This document shows positions 24,238 to 32,801 of a stretch of 49,152 bases of DNA, piece after piece; within the stretch, counting starts at the first letter, position 1, and each line of letters begins with the position of its first letter. The DNA is from Bradyrhizobium sp. Ec3.3 (lineage in GTDB: Bacteria > Pseudomonadota > Alphaproteobacteria > Rhizobiales > Xanthobacteraceae): positions 1 through 49,152 of the forward strand of contig NZ_AXAS01000061.1 in NCBI RefSeq assembly GCF_000472925.1, given 5' to 3'. Position numbers and translations under genes: made by a program. Below the pieces are notes generated by a model. The model did no database searches. It had not been told where the DNA came from and was given only the letters and a program-made list of their open reading frames with translations.

Positions 24238-26079
24238 TCAGCCGAACTCCTTCGTGGCGGCCGCGATGACCGGCGCGATATCCGTCGCGATCTGCGGCGA
24301 GCATGATTGCCCTGGCACCCGGATGACGGTCCGGCGCTCGATATGCAGCGTTTGCCCGTTGAGCTCATAGCGAGCTTCGAAGCTCGCGAGCGGCAGGCTC
24401 ACATTGACGCTAGCGGGAATGTTCGTCGGGGTCCGCCCCTCAGGCAGGTGTAGATCGATGATTTGATCGTAGCTCTGCGCCTGGCACACGAAGTTCTGCC
24501 TGTGCTTTCCCTTGATGGCCTGGTCGAACGGGTTCAGGGCCGGAAGCAATAAACGCGGCCCCATCGGGATGGCACTCCGGTTGCCTTCGTCGCCGAAGAA
24601 CTTGTTGGACAAATCATAAGTGGTCTTTACGACGAACGGCTCGCTGTGATCAGTCGCCGGCCGGACCTCGATATTGCCTGTGCCACGCCAGTTCTGCTTG
24701 CCAAGCAATTCCTTCGCAAGCACGTCGCCCCCCTTCAGGGCGACCTGGGTCATGACCCCGCGCAAGCTGGCGCCTGTCGCGCCCTGCGCTGCGACGGTTG
24801 CAGTGCCTTTGGCCGTCCCATCCGCTGCGAGGGTGACGTCGGCCGTGACCGTCAGTCGATTGCTCTCGGCGGCAAGTGGGGGCGTCCGCACCACGACGAT
24901 GCCTTTGGTGCCGATCCGCAGCACGGTCTTGTCCGTCTCGACGCCCGGCAAGCTTGCGAAGGTAGAGGTGCTCGCAGTCGGATCGACGTAGTGGTCGAAC
25001 TCGGGCAGCCACAGGATCACATGGTTGAACCACCCTGGGGTCGGCACCTCAAAGGCGCGATAGACCGGTAGCGTGGAAATCAGCGCGTAGTCCGCCTCGA
25101 TGCCTTTGGCGGCCAGGAGAGCCCGCATCAGCGTAACGTGATCCTTGCAGTCGCCGTACTTGTTGGCGAGCACGCTTGCCGCATCGTGCGGCACGAAGCC
25201 GCCTTGCCCGAGGAAGATCGAGAAATAGCGCACATTCTTCGAGACCCAGTCGAAGATGGCGCGCGCCTGCTCGCGGCGATCCGTGATGTCCCTGGTGAGG
25301 TCCTCCGCCACCGTCTTCAAGTCCGGCGTCGGCTTGCTCATGGGGGCCGCGCCGTCCAGAAACCCCTGGCCGATGGCCTGCCAGCTGCCGTAGCTCGAAA
25401 GAATGAGATACGGGCTGTGATCGATGGCCGCGGTCGCGCCGGGCTCATCGGCCTGATAGGTCTGTGGTCCAAGCGTCCATGACACGACCCGGCGCTCGCC
25501 CTTCTCTTCTGACAAGCGAGCAAAGCCGTCCGACTGTTCCGCGACGGCAAGGCTCTTGGGCGCATCAAGCGTGATTTCCACATTTTCGAAACGGCCCGAG
25601 GGCGGCACGACGTACGTCGCGCTGAACCCGCCCGAGATGCCGTGCTGGCGTTCGCGGCTGTGCGTTTTGTAATGAAGGCTATCGCCGACGGCGACGTCGG
25701 GGAAGACAATGGTGCGGTTCCTGACATCCGCCTCGAAGATACCGAGTTGCGACGCGTTCGGGAGATTGGAGGTGAGAATCTTGTCCGCGGGAACGTCGAT
25801 GCGGCGCCCGTCGGCCTTGACGGTCGTCGCCTCGATGATCTCGAGGTTCGCGAAGTGTTCATTGACCTGAAGCGTGATCTGGCCAAACGCGGTGACAGCC
25901 ACTTCGGAGCGGATCGCGACATCGACCGTCGATATGGTTTCGAGGAGATCGCCGGGCAGCACCGTCAACGCCATCGACACGCGTCGCGAGAACGGCGCTT
26001 CGTCAGCCAAGGCTGGGGCAACGAGGGCAGACGTCAGGGTGATTGCGACGACGACATGCAGTCCTACGCCGATGTTCAT
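24238..26079 (-). CDS. secreted DUF3857/transglutaminase-like protein
   Basis: A 613-residue exported protein. The signal peptide covers about residues 1-25 (ends APALA). Residues about 40-200 match the DUF3857 beta domain (VNEHFANLEIIEATTVKADGRR and following). A transglutaminase-like core follows, with the catalytic Cys in KYGDCKDHVTLMRALL, His in WFNHVIL and Asp in YVDPT, so the full triad is present. A C-terminal beta domain follows. Function of this architecture is not settled. A role in peptide or cell-envelope cross-link processing is possible. The start at 26079 was chosen for the signal peptide, and a longer frame upstream lacks it. Confidence 0.85.
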   Translation of the reverse strand: MNIGVGLHVVVAITLTSALVAPALADEAPFSRRVSMALTVLPGDLLETISTVDVAIRSEVAVTAFGQITLQVNEHFANLEIIEATTVKADGRRIDVPADKILTSNLPNASQLGIFEADVRNRTIVFPDVAVGDSLHYKTHSRERQHGISGGFSATYVVPPSGRFENVEITLDAPKSLAVAEQSDGFARLSEEKGERRVVSWTLGPQTYQADEPGATAAIDHSPYLILSSYGSWQAIGQGFLDGAAPMSKPTPDLKTVAEDLTRDITDRREQARAIFDWVSKNVRYFSIFLGQGGFVPHDAASVLANKYGDCKDHVTLMRALLAAKGIEADYALISTLPVYRAFEVPTPGWFNHVILWLPEFDHYVDPTASTSTFASLPGVETDKTVLRIGTKGIVVVRTPPLAAESNRLTVTADVTLAADGTAKGTATVAAQGATGASLRGVMTQVALKGGDVLAKELLGKQNWRGTGNIEVRPATDHSEPFVVKTTYDLSNKFFGDEGNRSAIPMGPRLLLPALNPFDQAIKGKHRQNFVCQAQSYDQIIDLHLPEGRTPTNIPASVNVSLPLASFEARYELNGQTLHIERRTVIRVPGQSCSPQIATDIAPVIAAATKEFG

Positions 26080-26250
26080 CGTTCGCCGCCCGCCAGCCCC
26101 TTTTCGGAATGCCACGGCCGCGCGAATTCGTGGCCCGATCCGATCAGTCACTCTAACGAGCGCATTTCTTCCGCACAATCATTGGGTGAGTCAACCGGAT
26201 TCCCGACCGACCCACCCACCAGCGTCGCGTGCCGCGCAGACGACGGCGGC

Positions 26251-27273
26251 TTAAGCCTTGTCCGGCCCGACCCGGACGAGTTGCTTACCGAAATTGGCGC
26301 CCTTCAGGAGCCCCATGAAGGCGCCGGGCGCGCTGTCCAGCCCCTCGGTGACGAACTCCTTGTACTTGACCTTGCCCTCGCGGACCCAGGCGGACATGTC
26401 GCGAAGGAAGTCGCCGTGGCGAGCCGCAAAGTCGCTGACGATGAAGCCGCGGAACGTGAGCCGCTTGGTCAGGATCGCGCGCATCATGCTGCCTGCCCAT
26501 TTCGGCGGCTTGGCCTCGGTGTCGTTGTAATGCGCGATCAGGCCGCAGACCGGCACGCGCGCGAAGGCATTGAGCTGCGGGAAGACCGCCTCGAACACCG
26601 CGCCGCCGACATTCTCGAAATAGACGTCGATGCCCTTCGGGCATGCGTCCTTCAGCCTGGCAGCGAGATCGGGATCGCGGTGATCGATGCAGGCATCGAA
26701 GCCGAGCTCTTTGACCACGTAGTCGCACTTGTCCTTGCCGCCGGCGATGCCGACCGCTCGCGCACCCTTGATCTTCGCGATCTGGCCGACGGCCGAGCCC
26801 ACCGCGCCCGAAGCGCCGGCGACGACGACGGTCTCGCCGGCTTGCGGCTTGCCGATGTCGAGGAGGCCCGTATAAGCCGTCATGCCGGGCATGCCGAGCA
26901 CGCCGATCGAGGTCGAGATCGGCGCCAGCTTCGGATCGACCTTGATCAATCCCTTGCCGTTCGAGATTGCATGCGTCAGCCAGCCGGCGCGCGTGCGCAC
27001 GATGTCGCCCTTGGCGAAAACGGCATTGTTGGAGGCCGTCACCTCGCTGACCGTCTCGCCCTCCATCACGCCGCCGATCGGCACCGGCGCGGCATAGGAC
27101 GGGCCTTCGCTCATGCGTCCGCGCATATAGGGATCGAGCGACAGCCAGATCGTCCGCAACAGCACTTCGCCTGCGCCCGGCGTCGGGACTGCGAATTCCT
27201 CGATACGGAAATCAGACGGCTTGGGCTCGCCGACAGGACGTGCAGCGAGAACGATGCGCTTGCCTTGGGACAT
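26251..27273 (-). CDS. NADP-dependent alkenal/one oxidoreductase (MDR superfamily)
   Basis: A 340-residue zinc-free medium-chain dehydrogenase of the leukotriene B4 12-hydroxydehydrogenase/CurA type, which reduces the C=C bond of alpha,beta-unsaturated ketones and aldehydes. The N-terminal catalytic domain has LSLDPYMRGRM. The NADP-binding domain has VVAGASGAVGSAVGQIAKIKG (AxxGxxG), and YFENVGG follows. The ATG at 27273 (MSQGKRIVL) is preceded by AGGAAG. The physiological substrate is unknown. Two hairpin repeats follow upstream, separating it from guaB. Confidence 0.88.
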   Translation of the reverse strand: MSQGKRIVLAARPVGEPKPSDFRIEEFAVPTPGAGEVLLRTIWLSLDPYMRGRMSEGPSYAAPVPIGGVMEGETVSEVTASNNAVFAKGDIVRTRAGWLTHAISNGKGLIKVDPKLAPISTSIGVLGMPGMTAYTGLLDIGKPQAGETVVVAGASGAVGSAVGQIAKIKGARAVGIAGGKDKCDYVVKELGFDACIDHRDPDLAARLKDACPKGIDVYFENVGGAVFEAVFPQLNAFARVPVCGLIAHYNDTEAKPPKWAGSMMRAILTKRLTFRGFIVSDFAARHGDFLRDMSAWVREGKVKYKEFVTEGLDSAPGAFMGLLKGANFGKQLVRVGPDKA

Positions 27274-27296
27274 GATGGCTTCCTCATTGTTGTATT

Positions 27297-27382
27297 CGTC
27301 ATTGCGAGCGAAGCGAAGCAATCCAGTTCAGTCAACTCAAAAGGACTGGATTGTCTCGTCGCTTGCGCTCCTCGCAATGACG
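27297..27382. repeat. long hairpin repeat, GTCATTGCGAG type
   Basis: An imperfect palindrome with CGTCATTGCGAG and CTCGCAATGACG ends and inner GCAATCCAG/CTGGATTG arms. Same subtype as the elements at 31168 and 46440. It lies between the start of the NADP-dependent oxidoreductase gene and the end of guaB. Confidence 0.8.
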
Positions 27383-27412
27383 ACGTTGAGGCATGCCCGC
27401 CCACACTGTCAG

Positions 27413-27515
27413 CGTCATCGCCCGCGGAAGGCGGGCGATCCAGTATTCCAGAGACAGCGATGGGATACGGAGAAGCCGCGGAGTACTGGATGCCCCGCCT
27501 TCGCGGGGCATGACG
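27413..27515. repeat. long hairpin repeat, GTCATCGCCCG type
   Basis: An imperfect palindrome with outer CGTCAT/ATGACG. Left arm hairpin CGCCCGCGG-AAGGCGGGCG, right arm GCCCCGCC-TTC-GCGGGGC, and inner CCAGTATT/AGTACTGG parts. Nearly in tandem with the element at 27297 (30 bases apart), so two subtypes are stacked in one spacer. Confidence 0.78.
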
Positions 27516-27575
27516 GCGGTGCGTGGGGGTGAGCGCGCGTAAACTTACGCGCGCCGTGGAATGACAGGGAGAGCC

Positions 27576-29069
27576 CTAACCCCCGCCCGGATAGTTCGGG
27601 GACTCGCGCGTGATGGTCACGTCGTGGACGTGGCTTTCGCGCAGGCCCGCGCCGGTGATGCGGACGAACTGTGCCTTCTGGTGCAGATCGTTCATGTCGC
27701 GCGCGCCGACATAGCCCATCGCGGCGCGCAAGCCGCCGGCGAGCTGGTGCATGACGTTGCCGACCGGGCCCTTGTAGGGCACCTGGCCCTCGATGCCTTC
27801 AGGCACGAGCTTCAAGGTGTCCTTGATGTCCTGCTGGAAGTAGCGGTCGGCCGAGCCGCGCGCCATCGCGCCGACCGAGCCCATGCCGCGATAGGCCTTG
27901 TAGGAGCGGCCCTGCCACAGGAAGACCTCGCCTGGCGTTTCATCCGTACCGGCGAGCAGCGAACCGACCATGGCGATGTCGGCGCCAGCTGCCAGCGCCT
28001 TCGCAAGGTCGCCGGAGAACTTGATGCCGCCGTCGGCGATGACGGGAATGTCGGCTTTCTTCGCCGCTTCCACCGCATCCATGATCGCGGTGAGCTGCGG
28101 CACGCCGACACCGGCGACGATGCGCGTGGTGCAGATCGAGCCCGGGCCGATGCCGACCTTGATGCAGTCCGCGCCCGCGTCGATCAGCGCCTGCGCGCCG
28201 TCTTCGGTCGCAACGTTACCGGCAACGACCTGCACCGAGTTGGAGAGACGCTTGATGCGGTTGACGGCGTGGAGCACGTGACGGGAGTGGCCATGCGCGG
28301 TGTCGACGACGACGAGATCGACGCCGGCGTCGATCAGCCGCTCGGTGCGCTCGAAGCCGGTATCGCCGACGGTGGTGGCAGCAGCGACCCGCAGGCGGCC
28401 GTGCGCGTCCTTGCAGGCGAGCGGATGGGCGACCGCCTTCTCCATGTCCTTCACGGTGATCAGGCCGACGCAGCGATACTGATCGTCGACGACGAGCAGC
28501 TTTTCGATGCGATGCTTGTGCAGCATCCGCCTCGCTTCATCCTGGCCGACATTCTCGCGCACCGTGACGAGATTTTCGTGCGTCATCAGCTCTGAGACTT
28601 TTTGCCGGCGGTCGGTCGCAAAGCGCACGTCGCGATTTGTGAGGATGCCGACCAGCTTGCCCGGCGTGGTCTTGCCGGCCCCGGTGACGACGGGAATGCC
28701 GGAGATGCCGTGATCGCTCATCAGCTTGAGCGCGTCGTCCAGCGTGGCATCGGGGCTGATGGTGAGCGGGTTCACCACCATGCCCGACTCGTATCGCTTG
28801 ACCTGCCGCACCTGGGCGGCCTGCCCCTCCGGATCGAAATTGCGGTGGATGACGCCGAGGCCGCCGGCCTGCGCCATGGCGATCGCCATGCGCGCCTCGG
28901 TCACGGTGTCCATGGCGGAAGCCATGATCGGAATGTTGAGCGGAATGGCGCGGGTGACGCGCGAGCGGATATCGACCTCGGAGGGAAGCACGTCCGACAG
29001 GCCCGGCTTCAACAGCACGTCGTCGAACGTAAAGGCTTCGCGAATGCCTTGAAGTTGCACCGTGGCCAT
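27576..29069 (-). CDS. guaB: IMP dehydrogenase
   Basis: A 497-residue enzyme oxidising IMP to XMP with NAD+, the committed step of GMP synthesis before GuaA. The TIM barrel is interrupted by a Bateman module of two CBS domains (residues about 95-210). The catalytic Cys lies in GPGSICTTRIV, and the flap has the Arg-Tyr-type GSADRYFQ. The N-terminus (TFDDVLLKPG) is canonical. The C-terminus is intact. Regulation through ATP/GTP binding at the CBS pair is typical of the family. Confidence 0.97.
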   Translation of the reverse strand: MATVQLQGIREAFTFDDVLLKPGLSDVLPSEVDIRSRVTRAIPLNIPIMASAMDTVTEARMAIAMAQAGGLGVIHRNFDPEGQAAQVRQVKRYESGMVVNPLTISPDATLDDALKLMSDHGISGIPVVTGAGKTTPGKLVGILTNRDVRFATDRRQKVSELMTHENLVTVRENVGQDEARRMLHKHRIEKLLVVDDQYRCVGLITVKDMEKAVAHPLACKDAHGRLRVAAATTVGDTGFERTERLIDAGVDLVVVDTAHGHSRHVLHAVNRIKRLSNSVQVVAGNVATEDGAQALIDAGADCIKVGIGPGSICTTRIVAGVGVPQLTAIMDAVEAAKKADIPVIADGGIKFSGDLAKALAAGADIAMVGSLLAGTDETPGEVFLWQGRSYKAYRGMGSVGAMARGSADRYFQQDIKDTLKLVPEGIEGQVPYKGPVGNVMHQLAGGLRAAMGYVGARDMNDLHQKAQFVRITGAGLRESHVHDVTITRESPNYPGGG

Positions 29070-29256
29070 ATGCCAACTCCTTCCTGCGGCCGTGCCGCAA
29101 ATGCTTATGGATGAGCGCCGCCCTCGGCGTACCTTGCGGCAGCACCGTCGAATCGGAGCCCATCGGTGGGGTTGACGCCGGTCGATAGCACGGCCGGGTG
29201 ACGAATCAAAGCAATTCGGTCCGATTGCCAGCCATGCACAGGCTTTTTTGCGCCTT

Positions 29257-29505
29257 TTAGCGCGGATAACCCGGCGGCGGGCCGTGCTGGCGGATCGCGT
29301 CCACGACCTCCCGGTGCCGCCGGTCCTCCCGCTTCATGTGAACCGCGATGACGGCATGCGCCGACGGGACCAGCAGCAAAACGTGGAAAACCAGGCCGAA
29401 AATCACGCAAACCACGCACAGGACGAGGTTGAAGATCGCCGAGAACGGCTGCCCGTTCAGGAGCAGCCCGATCGGCGGCAGAAGCGCGGCAAGGATGTAG
29501 ATCAT
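29257..29505 (-). CDS. YqaE/Pmp3-family small membrane protein
   Basis: An 82-residue protein with two hydrophobic segments (ILAALLPPIGLLL and LVLCVVCVIFGLVFHVLLLV) and a charged C-terminus (HMKREDRRHREVVDAI). The pattern LPPxGLLL...N is that of the YqaE/Pmp3 proteolipid family. Membrane-potential or stress roles are known for eukaryotic members only. It is encoded upstream of guaB on the same strand. Confidence 0.75.
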   Translation of the reverse strand: MIYILAALLPPIGLLLNGQPFSAIFNLVLCVVCVIFGLVFHVLLLVPSAHAVIAVHMKREDRRHREVVDAIRQHGPPPGYPR

Positions 29506-29664
29506 CGCGGGATCTCCAGCACACGGTGAATCCCGGACACAGTCGGGGTCGCACCGTCACGCAGGATTTAGGTGCTATGCGCGGTTCCGCAATGGTCTCG
29601 GAGCAGCGACGGTGTTAAGCCGCATCGCTCACCTTTCCCTTCTGATTTCCATTAAATATCCGTC

Positions 29665-31158
29665 ATGTCGGTCAACAAGCAACGCGTGATCCCGCTGATC
29701 GTGGCGACCGCCCTGTTCATGGAAAACATGGACTCGACGGTGATCGCGACATCCCTGCCCGCGATCGCCGCCGACATCGGCACGAGCCCGCTGACGCTGA
29801 AGCTCGCGATCACCTCCTACCTGCTCTCGCTTGCAGTGTTCATCCCGGCGAGCGGCTGGACCGCGGACCGGTTCGGCGCGCGGCTGGTGTTTGCGATCGC
29901 CGTGGGCGTGTTCATGGTGGGCTCGGTCGGCTGCGCGCTGTCGGGCTCGGTGACCGACTTCGTGTTCGCGCGCATCCTCCAGGGCATGGGCGGCGCGATG
30001 ATGACGCCGGTCGGGCGGCTCGTACTGCTGCGCTCGATCGACAAGAGCGATCTCGTCAACGCCATGGCCTGGGTCACCGTACCCGCACTGATCGGTCCCG
30101 TGGTCGGCCCGCCACTCGGCGGCTTCATCACCACCTATGCGTCCTGGCACTGGATCTTCCTGATCAACCTGCCGATCGGTCTGCTCGGCATCTTCATGGC
30201 GCTGCGCTTCATCGATCCGATCAAGAGCGAGGCGCAGGAGCCGTTCGATCTCAAGGGCATGATGCTCGCGGGCATCGGGCTTGCCGGTATTGCCTTCGGT
30301 CTGTCGGTCGCGGGCCTCAACCTGTTGCCCTGGAGCACGGTGCTGGCCCTGATCGCGGGCGGCGCGATCTCGATGACGCTGTACGTCATTCATGCGCGGC
30401 GCACGGGATCCCCGGTGCTGGACTTTTCGCTGCTGAACCTTCCGACGCTGCGCGCGGCCGTCATCGGCGGCTTCATGTTCCGGCTCGGCATCGGCGCACT
30501 GCCGTTCCTGCTGCCGCTCCTGATGCAGATCGGCTTCGGGCTGACGCCGTTCCATTCGGGCCTCGTGACCTTCGCCTCCTCGCTCGGTGCCATGGGCATG
30601 AAGACGCTCGCTGCCCGCATCATCCGCGCCTTCGGCTTCCGCAACCTGATGACGGTGAACGCGATCATCAGCGCGTTCTTCCTCGGCGTGTGCGCGCTGT
30701 TCACGGTGACGACCCCGCTGCTGATCATCATGGTGATCCTCGTGGTCGGCGGTTTCTTCCGCTCGTTGGAGTTCACCGCGATCAACACGGTTGCCTATGC
30801 GGACGTCGAGGCCGCGCAGATGAGCCGCGCCACCACGCTCGTCAGCGTCAACCAGCAACTCGCGGTCTCCGCGGGCGTCGCGGTCGGCGCCTTCTCGGTC
30901 GAATCGACGATGTGGTGGCGCCACGTCACTGAGATCGACGCCACCGTGTTCTGGCCCGCTTTCATCGTGGTGGGGCTGACCTCGGCCGCGTCGGCCTGGT
31001 TCTTCTGGCAGATGCCCCGCGATGCCGGCCACGAGATTTCCGGCCGCAAGGCGGTCGAGATCGCCAGCCGCAAGGGCGCGGCGAAGAGCGCGGCGAGTGC
31101 CGCCGTCAAGGCTGCGACCGAGGATACGCAGGACATGCGGGATCAGCGGCTGGGGTGA
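29665..31158 (+). CDS. DHA2-family MFS drug exporter
   Basis: A 497-residue transporter with about 14 membrane segments. N-terminal motif D1 (LFMENMDSTVIATSLPAIA) and motif A (GWTADRFGARLVF), with motif C in PALIGPVVGPPLGG, are those of the EmrB/QacA drug:H+ antiporter family. The C-terminal tail is Lys/Ala-rich and cytoplasmic. No membrane-fusion partner (EmrA type) is adjacent, so it may work alone. Substrate unknown. Confidence 0.9.
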   Translation: MSVNKQRVIPLIVATALFMENMDSTVIATSLPAIAADIGTSPLTLKLAITSYLLSLAVFIPASGWTADRFGARLVFAIAVGVFMVGSVGCALSGSVTDFVFARILQGMGGAMMTPVGRLVLLRSIDKSDLVNAMAWVTVPALIGPVVGPPLGGFITTYASWHWIFLINLPIGLLGIFMALRFIDPIKSEAQEPFDLKGMMLAGIGLAGIAFGLSVAGLNLLPWSTVLALIAGGAISMTLYVIHARRTGSPVLDFSLLNLPTLRAAVIGGFMFRLGIGALPFLLPLLMQIGFGLTPFHSGLVTFASSLGAMGMKTLAARIIRAFGFRNLMTVNAIISAFFLGVCALFTVTTPLLIIMVILVVGGFFRSLEFTAINTVAYADVEAAQMSRATTLVSVNQQLAVSAGVAVGAFSVESTMWWRHVTEIDATVFWPAFIVVGLTSAASAWFFWQMPRDAGHEISGRKAVEIASRKGAAKSAASAAVKAATEDTQDMRDQRLG

Positions 31159-31167
31159 CTCCTCCCT

Positions 31168-31247
31168 CGTCATTGCGAGCGCAGCGAAGCAATCCAGAAT
31201 CTTTCCGTGGATGCAGTCTGGATTGCTTCGCTGCGCTCGCGATGACG
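31168..31247. repeat. long hairpin repeat, GTCATTGCGAG type
   Basis: An 80-base near-perfect palindrome, CGTCATTGCGAGCG to CGCTCGCGATGACG, with inner GAAGCAATCCAG/CTGGATTGCTTC arms. Same subtype as the elements at 27297 and 46440. It begins ten bases after the MFS gene stop codon. Confidence 0.82.
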
Positions 31248-31754
31248 GAGCCTGTGGCCACAGGGCGCCCTGGCAAAACTCCGGAAAACAACCCCATGCC
31301 AAAGTAGCAGGGAGCGCCGAGACGACACCCTGCGTCTTTTCCGAAATCGCTTGACGCGTCGGGCGAAGGCAATATGCGATCGTGGCGCAATTCGCGAGGG
31401 GGCGCCTTTAGGCCCCGCCCGAAGGCGGCGTTCAATTGGGCGTACGCTCATAAAACGAGATGCCTGGTGCCGACGCGCCTGATGTCCGCTTGTTCACTAA
31501 CAGCGGCGGAATAGCGGAAATCGCCGGAGGCTTGCCGCCGTCTTCACGTGGCCCCGAACTGATCAAATTTCAGACATTCATCAACGCCCATTGATATTTG
31601 TGCACTATCCCAAACGGCTAGAGTGCTGCGATATGGTGAGCCACCGATAAATGGACGGTTTCGGCGTGAATGAGCTTCCTACGCGCAGCTCATCTCTCAG
31701 CAATTGCGTTTTGCACCCTCGTAAGTTGCCGTCTCAGGTCCCACCGAATTCCAG
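31248..31754. other. spacer before the Cache-channel operon
   Basis: About 500 bases with no recognised gene. Bases about 31255-31400 (CTGGCAAAACTCCGGAAAACA, then CCCATGC and TTTTCCGAAATCGCTTGACG) resemble a spacer sequence I recall as recurring in Bradyrhizobium genomes, but there is no second copy here. The promoter of the next operon should lie in 31560-31750, but no clear -35/-10 pair was assigned. Confidence 0.3.
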
Positions 31755-32801
31755 ATGCTCGCGATCGAAACTTCTATTCCTGCCGCTGAGACCGCGACCG
31801 AGTTGGTCGATTTCAAACGCGAACACCGCCCCTCACCTGGTCTGTCGGGAATGCTCGCCGCGACGGTGGCCGCCGTGATCGCAGCCGCCTTCGGCGTCAT
31901 GCTCTGGTTTGCCGACGGCTACGAGATCGAAATCGGAACCCGTGTTCGTGGCGGCGAGATGCGGCTCGTCAACGGCGAGCTCTCGACCGCGTTCGACCGC
32001 GGCGGCCGTTTCGCGCTGGCGCTGGCCGAGGTCACGGCGCGGCGTACGACGATCCGCCAAGCGCTCGCCGCGCGCGACCGAGCCGAATTGATGCGCCAGT
32101 CTGCGGAGACATTTGCCCATCTGCGCCAGCAGGCTGGCGTGCAGATCTTCGGCTTCCAGGACAAGGACATCCGCTATTTCCTGCGCGTCCACAAGCCCGA
32201 TCAATTCGACGACGACATCTCCGGATTTCGTCCGATGATCGTCGCCGCCAATCGCACCGGTCGCTCGCAGGTCGGGCTGGAAATCGGCGTTGCCGGAATC
32301 GGCCTGCGCAGGGCGACCGTCGTCGAACAGCAGGGCGTCATGGTCGGAACCGTTGAAGTCGGCCTCGATCTCAAGCCTCTGATCGAGAGCGTCAAAGCAA
32401 CCTCAAACGCCGACATCGCGATCATCGTCGTTCCCTCTCTCGCAGGCATCGCGCTCGATCCCAATCTGCCTGCCTTCGGCGACCTCGTGCTGGCTATGTC
32501 GACCGACGACCGGCTGTTCTCGTCGCTGTTGAAGACGATGCCGCTGCGTCCGGCGCATGACAGCGTGGCAGCTTCGCCGACGATCGACGGCCGTCGCTAC
32601 GACCTGATTACGCGTCCGCTTGTCGATTTCAGCGGCCGCATGATCGGCTTCTCCATCGCGCTCAAGGCCGACTACGGTATCGAACTCGGACGCTCGCGCA
32701 CCGAGTTGCGCGTCATCGCGATCTGCGGCGGCATCTGCGCTTTCCTGGCGTTCGCACTCTTGTTCCGCGCCACGTGCGCGCGCGGCAGGTCACGCCCATG
32801 A
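31755..32801 (+). CDS. membrane-anchored double-Cache sensor protein without output domain
   Basis: A 348-residue protein with one membrane segment at about 33-53, a periplasmic domain of about 265 residues and a second membrane segment at about 322-341. It ends only a few residues later. The periplasmic part (GVQIFGFQDKDIRYFLRVHK, then FRPMIVAANRTGR and GTVEVGLDLKPLIESVK) matches the double-Cache sensing domains of chemoreceptors and sensor kinases. No HAMP, kinase or methyl-accepting domain follows, so it has no own signalling output. Its stop overlaps the start of the channel gene (ATGA), so the two are made together. The start codon has a weak ribosome-binding site. Confidence 0.75.
   Translation: MLAIETSIPAAETATELVDFKREHRPSPGLSGMLAATVAAVIAAAFGVMLWFADGYEIEIGTRVRGGEMRLVNGELSTAFDRGGRFALALAEVTARRTTIRQALAARDRAELMRQSAETFAHLRQQAGVQIFGFQDKDIRYFLRVHKPDQFDDDISGFRPMIVAANRTGRSQVGLEIGVAGIGLRRATVVEQQGVMVGTVEVGLDLKPLIESVKATSNADIAIIVVPSLAGIALDPNLPAFGDLVLAMSTDDRLFSSLLKTMPLRPAHDSVAASPTIDGRRYDLITRPLVDFSGRMIGFSIALKADYGIELGRSRTELRVIAICGGICAFLAFALLFRATCARGRSRP

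Noticed and set aside
25642..27513. Plus-strand open frame of more than 600 codons across two minus-strand genes
   Set aside because: Crosses two supported genes and a repeat, and has no family resemblance.
29629..31302. Open frame of more than 550 codons opposite the MFS exporter
   Set aside because: Extremely Arg/Asp/His-rich antisense translation with no domain. The exporter is well supported.
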